Assembly: GCF_000010425.1 (NCBI RefSeq)
Contig: NC_008618.1
Location: 303,946 to 367,945 of the forward strand
Length of the DNA: 64,000 nucleotides
Direction: 5' to 3'
Source: Bifidobacterium adolescentis ATCC 15703
Lineage (GTDB): Bacteria; Actinomycetota; Actinomycetes; Actinomycetales; Bifidobacteriaceae
Position numbers and translations under genes: made by a program. Each line of letters begins with the position of its first letter. The stretch's first letter is position 1. Of the stretch, positions 18,858-26,796 are shown in pieces. The notes beneath the pieces are model-generated. The model did no database searches. It was not told the origin of the DNA and worked only from the letters and a program-made list of their open reading frames with translations.

Positions 18858-19550
18858 ATGGTACAGCGTTCCAAGAAGTATCGCGAAGCGGCTGAGAAGA
18901 TCGATCGCAACAACCTTTACACCGCCAACGAAGCCATCGCTCTCCTCAAGAGCATGCCGGAGTACAAGTTCGACCAGACCGTTGAGGCCGTGCTGCGCCT
19001 GAACGTGGATCCGCGCAAGGCCGACCAGCTGGTCCGCGGTTCCGTGAACCTGCCGAACGGCACCGGTAAGACCGCCAAGGTCCTCGTCTTCGCCCGTGGC
19101 CCGAAGGCCACCGAAGCTCTCGAGGCTGGCGCCGACATCGTCGGTGACGACGACCTCGTGCAGAAGGTCGCCGACGGTTTCCTTGACTTCGATTCCGTCG
19201 TCGCCACCCCGGACATGATGGGCAAGGTCGGCCGCCTCGGCCGCGTGCTCGGTCCGCGTGGCCTCATGCCGAACCCGAAGACCGGCACCGTGACCATGGA
19301 CGTCACCAAGGCCATCAAGGACATCAAGGGCGGCAAGGTTGACTTCCGTGTCGACAAGAACGGCAACCTGAGCTTCCTCATCGGCAAGATGTCCTTCACC
19401 GAGCAGGCTCTGGACGAGAACTTCAAGGCTGTGGCCGACGAAGTCAAGCGTCTGAAGCCGTCCACCGTGAAGGGCCGCTACGTCACCAAGGCGACCATCA
19501 CCTCCACGATGAACCCGGGCGTCCCGGTTGATCCGGCGGTCGTTGCCTGA
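18858..19550 (+). CDS. rplA: 50S ribosomal protein L1
   Basis: A 230-residue protein of the L1 stalk and usual translational repressor of the rplKA operon. Recognisable text includes [42 protein letters not shown] and [26 protein letters not shown] precedes the ATG. It ends at a strong terminator. Confidence 0.97.
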   Translation: MVQRSKKYREAAEKIDRNNLYTANEAIALLKSMPEYKFDQTVEAVLRLNVDPRKADQLVRGSVNLPNGTGKTAKVLVFARGPKATEALEAGADIVGDDDLVQKVADGFLDFDSVVATPDMMGKVGRLGRVLGPRGLMPNPKTGTVTMDVTKAIKDIKGGKVDFRVDKNGNLSFLIGKMSFTEQALDENFKAVADEVKRLKPSTVKGRYVTKATITSTMNPGVPVDPAVVA

Positions 19551-19573
19551 GTGCACAGAAGCTAAACTTCACC

Positions 19574-19614
19574 AAAAGACCCGTATCTGCAATCGCAGCA
19601 TGCGGGTCTTTTCA
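19574..19614 (+). terminator. Terminator after rplA
   Basis: AAAAGACCCG (19574-19583) pairs with CGGGTCTTTT (19603-19612), with an inner CTGC/GCAG stem. Because the neighbouring gene is convergent, the A-rich left arm may also serve the minus strand. Confidence 0.9.
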
Positions 19615-19697
19615 TATGTTCGGAAAGATTCATGACTTTATGACCGGATGACAGGTGCAACGGGCGTACCCAGACGCCACACCACCCGGGCAGCGGC

Positions 19698-20477
19698 TCA
19701 GCGGTCGCGCATACGGCCAATCGCCAGCGCGGTCGTCAGCACATACGCGTCACGCGGATCGGTGGCATCCCAGCCGGTTGTTTCGGCGGCACGCTTCAAG
19801 CGGTAGCGCACGGTGTTCGGATGCACATTCAGCTCCTTCGCCGTGTTCTCCAACGAACTGCCATACTTCAGGAACGTGGACACCGTCAGATAAGTGGGAT
19901 CATCGGGATTCTCGCCGCGCAGCACCTGATATACGTTCCGATACAGTTCTTCACGCGCGTAATCATCACCCAGCAGCGCACGCTCCGGCAACAGCTCGTC
20001 GGCACGCAGCGGACGGGAAGGAGTGGACAGCGCCGGAGCCGCCTGCAGCGAGAACATCGTCTCACGCAACGCATGCGAAGCCCCCGCCACACCGGAACGG
20101 ACCGGGCTCAAATACAGTGGCTCGTCCTCGCTGAACGCCGGCATGACCGCGGTACAGGTCACCTCCGGCGTGACCGCGCCCATCTGGCAAGCCAAAGCCA
20201 GCAGGAAAGTGCCGTACGTGCCGATGACCACATGCTCGCCACCCAAATCGCGCACCGCCTTGCGGATGGCGAGGGATGTCGAGGCAAGACTGGCCGAAGG
20301 CACCCCGCCGATCGCAAAACAGTTGAAATCGCCTTGCCATCCGAGAATGTTCATCAAGGAGACCACACGATCGTCGGTCATGTTCGTCAACAGGCATTCG
20401 AAAGCCAACCGCTCGATGGTCGTATCGTCGGTATGGCCTGACAAAAGGTCGAGGATGTCTGCCTGCTCGGAGTTCAT
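19698..20477 (-). CDS. PucR/CdaR-type transcriptional regulator, FasR-like
   Basis: A 259-residue DNA-binding protein. The C-terminal 60 residues are a PucR-type helix-turn-helix (LNVHPNTVRYRLKRAAETTGW). The preceding block RPLRADELLPERALLGD and the ending DAYVLTTALAIGRMRD resemble, from memory, Streptomyces FasR, an activator of fatty acid synthase genes. The FasR N-terminal region of about 150 residues is absent here. The position, in a cluster with birA, bioY, acyl-CoA carboxylase, FAS-I and acpS, supports a role in lipid synthesis, but targets are not proven. It is transcribed divergently from the membrane protein at 20570. Confidence 0.8.
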   Translation of the reverse strand: MNSEQADILDLLSGHTDDTTIERLAFECLLTNMTDDRVVSLMNILGWQGDFNCFAIGGVPSASLASTSLAIRKAVRDLGGEHVVIGTYGTFLLALACQMGAVTPEVTCTAVMPAFSEDEPLYLSPVRSGVAGASHALRETMFSLQAAPALSTPSRPLRADELLPERALLGDDYAREELYRNVYQVLRGENPDDPTYLTVSTFLKYGSSLENTAKELNVHPNTVRYRLKRAAETTGWDATDPRDAYVLTTALAIGRMRDR

Positions 20478-20569
20478 AACCGTCCATTCTAATCGTCGTA
20501 TCTGCGAATTGCCGCACGTTCGCCGACCGTTCCGGTCCCCATTCGCGCAGTGGCGGTAATATGCCGACT

Positions 20570-22666
20570 ATGAGCGAAAACAAGAAAGCCGGAAAAGCCG
20601 ACACGTTCCTCAGCTGGACGTTGGGCGTGCTCGCATGCCTGTGGGTGGCGTGGTGCTGCGGCATCGGCCCGCTGTACTGGTTTGGCACCGGACTCGCCGA
20701 CTTCGGCTGGGCCAACGTGCTGTACATGGCGATCGCCTTCGTTGTTTCGTTTGCTATATTGTGGTCGCTGGTCCGTTACGGCCGTGGCGAGCGCGTGCTG
20801 CCGACGTATTTCTCACGTCGGTACGTCAAGCTGTGTCAGGAGGTGTCCGGCACGCCGACGACGGTATTGGGCATCATGCTGCGCCATCTGAGCGACGCCG
20901 CGCATAGCCGTCCGGGGCGCGCCATCCATGCGGTGATCGTCTGGATTGGTCGCAAGCTGACACGTTGCACCGACTGCTGGTGGAAGCTCATGCTGCTGTT
21001 CGTCATCGGCTGGCTGTGGATTCCGACCATCCTGCTTGCCGCGTACGGCGCCGACATCCGCTCCCAGATCCGCGAATTCAGCTGGGCGTTGAACCAGTGG
21101 ACCGGACTGAAACAGCCGTACATCGGCTTCTTCTCATTCGTGCCGATGGACATCTATCCGACCGCGCATTACATGTGGCCGGCCAATCCCACGTATCTGA
21201 CCGACCAGCACAACATCGTGCTGACCGTTTTCTACGGTGCGTTCGCCGCGGTCTCCCGGTATTTCACCGATTCCAACGACGCCGGCATCGTGGCGCTGGC
21301 CGCGCTGCAATGGCTGTTCGCCGCGTTCTGCTGCGCCGCCACCGCCAATCGTTTCTTCAATCTGCCGTGGCGTAGGCTGGGCGTCGGCACGTTCGACTTC
21401 TCCCATCCCGAACGGCACGACTGCTGGAACATGCGCGATTTCACCCATCCCGAGGCGGGTGTGGTGGCGCGTCCGTCCAGACTGCGCGCCGGCGCGAAGA
21501 CGCGTTTCGTGATTCTGCTGTTCTTCATGGTGTGCCCGTTGGCGGTGTTCGCCACGATCTCACTGACCAAATCGCCGTTGTTCGCGTTCGCGTTCGTCTG
21601 GTGGTTCGGCGTGTGGTATGAGCTGCATATGACGCATATCAAGGCGCTGCCCACCATCAACGGCAAGCCCATGAAACTGCGCAAACGTTCCTTGGCGGCA
21701 CTGTTCATGTCGAGCTGCGTCATGCTGATCAGCGCCAAATACGCGTGGTACATCATTCTGTTCGCCGCGCTGCTGGCCATCATCAACGACCGTAAACGTT
21801 GGAAGACGTACGTGGTCGCATTGATGCTGCCGACCGTGCTCATCCATGGCGGCCTCGTCTATCTGGTGAACAGCGGTGCCGTCATCGGCGGCGATCCGAT
21901 CGAAAGCCGTGGCATCCAGCTGCAGCAGATCGCTCGCGTGGCGAAATACAATCCGCAGGGCATTCCCGAGGACGCGGCCAAGAAACTCGCTCCCGTCTTC
22001 AACCTCGACCAGATGGCCGAATCGTACTTCCAGCAGGACGCCGACCCGGTGAAATCGTCGGGTATCCAGTCCAAGAAGGTCAGCTACAAGTGGCGTACCG
22101 TCACCAAGGACGACATGAAGGATTTCAATGACGCATGGTGGCAGATCGTCAAGGCGAATCCTCAGATCGCGCTCGATGCGCTCTTCGCCGAATGCTTCGG
22201 ATACTTCAACGTGACCGACCTGCCATACGTGTCGATGGACTACTACGTGAACAACGATTACGTGCAGTCCGACAACGAATGGATTCACCTGTACAACCAC
22301 CAGTGGCGCAACCAGGTGGCCGGCTTTGCCAAGAAATGGGGGCAGATTCCCGTGCTTGGCTGGGTGACGCACGGCAACCTGTATGTCACGCTGACACTGC
22401 TGATCGGCGCCGCCGAAGTGGTGCTGCGTCGATGGCGGTCGCTGTCATGGCATCTGCCGTTGCTGCTGCTTATGGGTGTGATGATCACCGCACCGGCCAA
22501 CAATTTCGAACGGCATATGCTTCCGATCGCATTCGTGTTCGGATTCCTGTGCCTGGAGTTCTGGCGCGAGTCGCGTGCCGCGCGGCTTGCCGCACGCGAG
22601 GCGTCGTACGTTGGCACGTCGACGGCGGGCAAACGGCGTATCGGCGGGCACCGAATCGACAGATAG
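20570..22666 (+). CDS. Large polytopic membrane protein, DUF6020-like
   Basis: A 698-residue protein with roughly a dozen hydrophobic segments: several in residues 15-70, one at about 135-165, several between 215 and 450, and three in the C-terminal 110 residues. A hydrophilic loop lies at about 450-590. The general plan resembles GT-C-type glycosyltransferases that act on lipid-linked sugars, and it recalls the DUF6020 family, but I cannot identify a catalytic residue with confidence. An ATG at 20561 would add three residues. It is 71 bases upstream of birA on the same strand. Confidence 0.6.
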   Translation: MSENKKAGKADTFLSWTLGVLACLWVAWCCGIGPLYWFGTGLADFGWANVLYMAIAFVVSFAILWSLVRYGRGERVLPTYFSRRYVKLCQEVSGTPTTVLGIMLRHLSDAAHSRPGRAIHAVIVWIGRKLTRCTDCWWKLMLLFVIGWLWIPTILLAAYGADIRSQIREFSWALNQWTGLKQPYIGFFSFVPMDIYPTAHYMWPANPTYLTDQHNIVLTVFYGAFAAVSRYFTDSNDAGIVALAALQWLFAAFCCAATANRFFNLPWRRLGVGTFDFSHPERHDCWNMRDFTHPEAGVVARPSRLRAGAKTRFVILLFFMVCPLAVFATISLTKSPLFAFAFVWWFGVWYELHMTHIKALPTINGKPMKLRKRSLAALFMSSCVMLISAKYAWYIILFAALLAIINDRKRWKTYVVALMLPTVLIHGGLVYLVNSGAVIGGDPIESRGIQLQQIARVAKYNPQGIPEDAAKKLAPVFNLDQMAESYFQQDADPVKSSGIQSKKVSYKWRTVTKDDMKDFNDAWWQIVKANPQIALDALFAECFGYFNVTDLPYVSMDYYVNNDYVQSDNEWIHLYNHQWRNQVAGFAKKWGQIPVLGWVTHGNLYVTLTLLIGAAEVVLRRWRSLSWHLPLLLLMGVMITAPANNFERHMLPIAFVFGFLCLEFWRESRAARLAAREASYVGTSTAGKRRIGGHRIDR

Positions 22667-22737
22667 CAGTCCGACAAGCAGGACGCCGACGAACGATATC
22701 TCGATGGACGACAGCTCGACGGACAGGAGAAGGAATC

Positions 22738-23688
22738 ATGACGACCATATTGGATTCCGCATTGACCATGCCACGCACCTGCGTCGCGGCCGACCAGGTG
22801 ATCGCGCTGGACTCAGTGGGCTCCACCAACACGTACGCCGCCGAATTGGTGCGCAAAGGCGCGCTGTTCGGCTCGGCCAGACGAGATGGCCTCGATGGCT
22901 GCGATGGACGCGATTGGACCGGCCGTGAAATCGTGGCGATCTGCGCCGACGAGCAGACCGCCGGCCGTGGCCGTCTCGACCATCAATGGACCAGCGCGGT
23001 GGGGGAGTCGTTCATCGTCTCCCTGGTGGTCAGCGTGCCTACGGCGATTGTGCGGGACACGTCCGTCAACGGCTGGCTGCAGATGATCGCCGGCTGCGAG
23101 GCGCGCAACGCGATTATCGCGGCCATCCGCGATTGCGGCGGCCCGCTCGGCAAGGACATCGTGCTCAAATGGCCGAACGACATTTTCGTCGACGGCAAGA
23201 AACTGGGCGGCGTGCTCGCCGAAATGGTTCCGCTTGCCGCAACTCCCATCGCGGACGGTGCGACTGGTACCACTGATGTGGCTGCCGCAACGGAACGCGT
23301 CGGCATCGTCTTCGGCATCGGCCTGAACCTGACCGTCCCCGAAGACCATCTGCCAACCGACAAGGCCACGTCGCTGCAGCTGGTCGCGCATGGCCTGCCC
23401 GATTCCATGACATTGCGCGACATGATCGCGGCCCATCTGGTGGACGGTTTGCGATCAAGGCTCGCCGATTTCGAAGCCGACCCGCATCGCGAGGCCACGC
23501 GTGCGATGGAGGAGATGCGTCCGGTCTGCTGGACGCTCGACAAGCCATGCGAGGCGCATTTCGTGGACGGCACCACCCTGCGCGGCACCGCGCTGGAACT
23601 CAACCCCGACGCCTCCCTCACCATCAGAGACGACAACGGCAACCTGCACACCGTGCACACCGCCGACGTAGGCGTCCTACCCCAATAA
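22738..23688 (+). CDS. birA: Biotin--[acetyl-CoA-carboxylase] ligase, catalytic-only type
   Basis: Activates biotin to biotinyl-AMP and attaches it to the carrier lysine of the carboxylase alpha chain encoded 1.2 kb downstream. The 316 residues start directly with the ligase domain (LDSVGSTNTYAAELV); GRGRLDHQWTS is the biotinyl-AMP loop and KWPNDIFVDGKKLGGVLAE holds the catalytic Lys. No N-terminal repressor helix-turn-helix is present, so it cannot regulate as E. coli BirA does. Residues 50-61 are an insertion encoded by four 9-bp repeats. AGGAGAAGG precedes ATG 22738. Confidence 0.93.
   Translation: MTTILDSALTMPRTCVAADQVIALDSVGSTNTYAAELVRKGALFGSARRDGLDGCDGRDWTGREIVAICADEQTAGRGRLDHQWTSAVGESFIVSLVVSVPTAIVRDTSVNGWLQMIAGCEARNAIIAAIRDCGGPLGKDIVLKWPNDIFVDGKKLGGVLAEMVPLAATPIADGATGTTDVAAATERVGIVFGIGLNLTVPEDHLPTDKATSLQLVAHGLPDSMTLRDMIAAHLVDGLRSRLADFEADPHREATRAMEEMRPVCWTLDKPCEAHFVDGTTLRGTALELNPDASLTIRDDNGNLHTVHTADVGVLPQ
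22885..22920 (+). repeat. Four 9-bp tandem repeats inside birA
   Basis: Units GATGGCCTC, GATGGCTGC, GATGGACGC and GATTGGACC encode DGL-DGC-DGR-DWT. They sit in a surface loop between the first ligase strand and the ATP-binding motif and keep the frame. Confidence 0.8.
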
Positions 23689-24102
23689 TTCTCTAACCCT
23701 CATCCCTCATAAAGTCGTAAAGCGCTTTTTCGAAAATCGCACGTTTCAAAAAAACGCAATATTCGAGAAAAACGGCATTTCCCAAAATCGCAATATCCAA
23801 AAACCGCGCCACCCGCAAACGCAACATTCCCCCAAAACGAGGTGGGGCCGGCGGATACCAACGTAAGACCGTAAAAAACTCGGCCTGAGCGGCCCGGAGC
23901 GTGTCGCACGTTGGTATCCGCCGGCCCCACCGGACACAGCGAAAACGAAAATCACAGCGAAAACGGAAGACTGTATCAAAACCCGGAAATCACGAAGAAA
24001 CCCGGAAATCACAGCGGAAATTCTCAGCGGAAAACCCTCAGCAGAAAATTCCCAGCAAAAAGTCGTAGAAAACTACCGCAGAAAAGTCGCTGCCGATAAA
24101 AG
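23689..24102. other. A-rich gene-free interval between convergent birA and bioY
   Basis: Composition differs sharply from the neighbours: purine/A-rich on the plus strand and low in GC. It includes a 24-bp perfect inverted repeat and degenerate tandem units (ACCCGGAAATCAC at 23981 and 24000; CAGCGG/CAGCAG-headed units of 13-14 bp at 24012, 24025, 24039 and 24053). I see no credible coding sequence. Confidence 0.7.
23841..23931. repeat. 24-bp perfect inverted repeat
   Basis: Left arm 23841-23864 and right arm 23908-23931 are exact reverse complements (GGTGGGGCCGGCGGATACCA and onward), separated by 43 bases that contain a smaller GGCC hairpin. There is no U-tract. It may stop or separate the convergent birA and bioY transcripts, or be a mobile repeat remnant. 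Confidence 0.85.
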
Positions 24103-24696
24103 TCACTGCAGCTTTGCCAGTCCACTCGCGACCAACGAAGCCACAACCGCCTTGATGCAATCGCCCACAATGAAGCCCATCGAAGCGATGGCCACCACCG
24201 GCATCGCCACGCCCGTAATGGCGGACTGCACGATGAAGCCGAGCAGATAGTCAAGCACGATGCAGCCGGCCACGCAGGCGAACAGATACCGTGCGGCGGT
24301 CAACGCAGCATGCTTCGGGGAATCGACACGCGCCTTGCCCTTGAGCAGCGAGGTGACGACGGCGGCTGGCAGGAAACCGATGAGGAAGCCGGCGCTCGGG
24401 CCGACCAAAGCCATGGTGGACGCGCCGCCGGCGAACACCGGCAGACCAGCCGCGCCCGCGGCCAGATACATGAGCACCGCGGCGCCCGCCTGCTTCCACG
24501 GCAGCATCAGCGCGGCCAGCATGACCACGAAGGTCTGCAGGGTGATCGGAACCGGAGTGCCCGGAATCGGCACGGCGCCCGCCATGGAGGCGGCGGCGAG
24601 CAGCACGGCGAACAGCGTGGACTTCAAAACGGCGCCGAATTTGCCGCTGGTGGCCGTTTTGGCTGCGGATGAGATGGTCAGGATTGCGTTGCGCAT
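24103..24696 (-). CDS. bioY: Biotin transporter BioY
   Basis: The substrate-binding S component of an ECF-type biotin importer in the membrane. The 197 residues form about six hydrophobic segments with the family patterns GTPVPITLQTFVVMLAALML, AGAAGLPVFAGG and GPSAGFLIGFLPAA. A GGGAGG site lies eight bases before the ATG on the minus strand. It is divergent from the acyl-CoA carboxylase operon, which needs biotin. No ECF ATPase or EcfT gene is adjacent, so it may work alone or with shared modules. Confidence 0.93.
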   Translation of the reverse strand: MRNAILTISSAAKTATSGKFGAVLKSTLFAVLLAAASMAGAVPIPGTPVPITLQTFVVMLAALMLPWKQAGAAVLMYLAAGAAGLPVFAGGASTMALVGPSAGFLIGFLPAAVVTSLLKGKARVDSPKHAALTAARYLFACVAGCIVLDYLLGFIVQSAITGVAMPVVAIASMGFIVGDCIKAVVASLVASGLAKLQ

Positions 24697-24718
24697 GGTG
24701 GAATCCTCCCTTTTTTGC

Positions 24719-24842
24719 GGATGCTACAGGATGCTACAAAAAGTGACGAAAATGAGTCTTTCGTCAATCAATGCTCCCCATCGTAGGGTTGCTAAGTTTC
24801 GGTAACGTTTGTGGAGCCTTACAAAAAGATTGCGAATCTTTT
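24719..24842. promoter_or_regulatory. Candidate operators between bioY and the carboxylase operon
   Basis: Three elements lie in the divergent promoter region: a tandem 10-bp repeat GGATGCTACA (24719-24738); an inverted repeat GACGAAA-N7-TTTCGTC (24745-24765); and a 19-bp palindrome AAAAGATT-GCG-AATCTTTT (24824-24842), 49 bases before ATG 24892. The palindrome is the best operator candidate. Which protein binds is unknown. Confidence 0.5.
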
Positions 24843-24891
24843 GTGGGAAACGAGTTCGTCGAATCACGCCTCGACCGCCAAACTTGACATT

Positions 24892-26796
24892 ATGCCTAAG
24901 AATGTCAACAAACTACTGGTGGCGAATCGCGGCGAAATCGCGCTTCGAGTCGTGCGCACCGCACGTGAGATGGGGATTCCCACGGTCGCGGTCTACGCCG
25001 AACAGGACCGTCACGCACAGTACGTGCAGATGGCCGATGATGCGTATCTGCTGTCTGGCGACACCTACAAGGACACGTATCTCAACGAGGATCTGCTCAT
25101 CGACATCCTGCAGCGCAGCGGTGCCGACGCGGTGCACCCCGGCTATGGCTTCCTTTCCGAAGTCGCAAGCTTCGCGCAGAAGGTCCTCGACGCCGGCGCC
25201 ACGTGGGTCGGCCCGAATCCGAAGGCGCTCGTCGACCTGGGCGACAAGATCACGGCCCGCCGCGTGGCCACTTTCGCGAAGGTGCCGCCGGTTCCCGGCA
25301 TTTCCCAGTCGATTTCCGACATGCGACTGCTGCTCGACTTCGCGCACACGCACGGCTATCCGCTGATGCTCAAGCGCACCGACGGCGGTGGCGGCCGCGG
25401 CATCACGCTCGTGCACAACGACGACGAGCTGCGTGGCTTCTACATGAACCACGATGCGCTGCAGGGCGGCGATTTGGACGAGTATTTCGTCGAACGGTTC
25501 ATCGACAAGGGCCGTCACGTCGAAACGCAGTGCGGACGCGATTCGCACGGCAATTTCACCGTGTATTCCACCCGCGACTGCTCCGTGCAGCGCCGCAACC
25601 AGAAGCTTGTTGAGGAAGCTCCGGCGTCGTTCCTTCCCGACGGCGTGCTCGAACAGCTGGAAACCTATTCCCGCCGCCTGTTCGACGCGGTCGATTACGT
25701 AGGACTTGGCACCTGCGAATTCATGGTGACCGAGCAGGGCAAGGTCTACTTCCTGGAAGTCAATCCGCGTCTGCAGGTGGAACACACCGTCAGCGAAGAG
25801 GTCTGCGGCCTCGATTTGGTGCGAGAACAGCTCACCATCGCCAACGGCGGCGAGCTAACCGTCGACCACCCGCTGCGCGGACACAGCTTCGAACTGCGTC
25901 TGACCTGCGAGGATCCAGCCAAGAACCTCGCGCCGAGCTCCGGCACGCTGACCAAGCTCGCATGGCCGTCCGGCCCGGGCATCCGCGTCGATTCCGGCGT
26001 GGTGGAAGGCGACACCGTCTCCCCGAAGTTCGATTCGATGATGGGCAAGCTCGTGGTCACCGCCTCCGACCGTGCGACAGCCGTGGCACGTGTGCGCCGC
26101 GCGTTGGAAGAGCTCAAGGTGGAAGGCGTGCCGACCCCGGCAAGCCTGTTCGAGCAGATCTTCAACGACGACGAGTTCACCGCCGAGCATGGCGTGGCCT
26201 ACGACGTGAGCACGAAATGGCTGGAACGCAAGTACCTGAACAAGGAAGCATCCTCCACCAAGGGCGGCCAGCCGGCATCCATGGCCGGCGCTTCGGGTGC
26301 GAAGGAAGCCGAGCAGAAGGAATCCAGCGAAACCTTCGTCATCGAAGTCAACAACCATCGTGTGTCGCTGACCGTGCCGAACGACATCGTGGCCAACCTG
26401 ACCGGCGGCGCCAAGGCGCGTGACGCCAAGCGCGCCATCCAGCCGCTGCGCGGACAGGGCCTGCACCACGTCGAAAAGAAGCAGCAGGGCAACGACGGCC
26501 AGTCCGGTGTGATCGCCAGCCCGATGCAGGCGGTCGTCACACGCATCAACGTCGTCGAAGGCCAGGACGTGGCCAAGGGCGACCTGCTCGTCGTGCTCGA
26601 ATCCATGAAGATGGAGAACTACGTGTACGCGCCGGTCAAGGGCACCGTCACCAAGATATTCGTCGGCCCGGCGGCAGGCATCGAAGCGGGCGAGACGTTG
26701 ATGACCATTGACGTCAACGGCGCTTCCAAGGCGGCTGACGGCAAGCCGGCAACGGACGGTAATACGGAAACCAAGACGGAAGGCGGCGCGAAATGA
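24892..26796 (+). CDS. accC: Acyl-CoA carboxylase alpha chain: biotin carboxylase plus BCCP
   Basis: Carboxylates its own biotin with bicarbonate and ATP, then passes the carboxyl group to acetyl- or propionyl-CoA through the beta chain. The 634 residues contain a biotin carboxylase domain (KLLVANRGEIALRVVRTA, ATP-grasp loop RTDGGGGRGI, FLEVNPRLQVEH), a linker, and a biotinyl domain with ESMKMEN, biotin site Lys573. This is the AccA3-type fusion of actinobacteria. ATG 24892 is chosen because it starts just before the first conserved strand; a GTG at 24811 is possible. The stop overlaps accD (ATGA). Confidence 0.93.
   Translation: MPKNVNKLLVANRGEIALRVVRTAREMGIPTVAVYAEQDRHAQYVQMADDAYLLSGDTYKDTYLNEDLLIDILQRSGADAVHPGYGFLSEVASFAQKVLDAGATWVGPNPKALVDLGDKITARRVATFAKVPPVPGISQSISDMRLLLDFAHTHGYPLMLKRTDGGGGRGITLVHNDDELRGFYMNHDALQGGDLDEYFVERFIDKGRHVETQCGRDSHGNFTVYSTRDCSVQRRNQKLVEEAPASFLPDGVLEQLETYSRRLFDAVDYVGLGTCEFMVTEQGKVYFLEVNPRLQVEHTVSEEVCGLDLVREQLTIANGGELTVDHPLRGHSFELRLTCEDPAKNLAPSSGTLTKLAWPSGPGIRVDSGVVEGDTVSPKFDSMMGKLVVTASDRATAVARVRRALEELKVEGVPTPASLFEQIFNDDEFTAEHGVAYDVSTKWLERKYLNKEASSTKGGQPASMAGASGAKEAEQKESSETFVIEVNNHRVSLTVPNDIVANLTGGAKARDAKRAIQPLRGQGLHHVEKKQQGNDGQSGVIASPMQAVVTRINVVEGQDVAKGDLLVVLESMKMENYVYAPVKGTVTKIFVGPAAGIEAGETLMTIDVNGASKAADGKPATDGNTETKTEGGAK

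Noticed and set aside
23700..24100. A decayed gene between birA and bioY
   Set aside because: No frame gives a family-like protein; the base pattern is repeats and A-rich sequence rather than degraded coding sequence.
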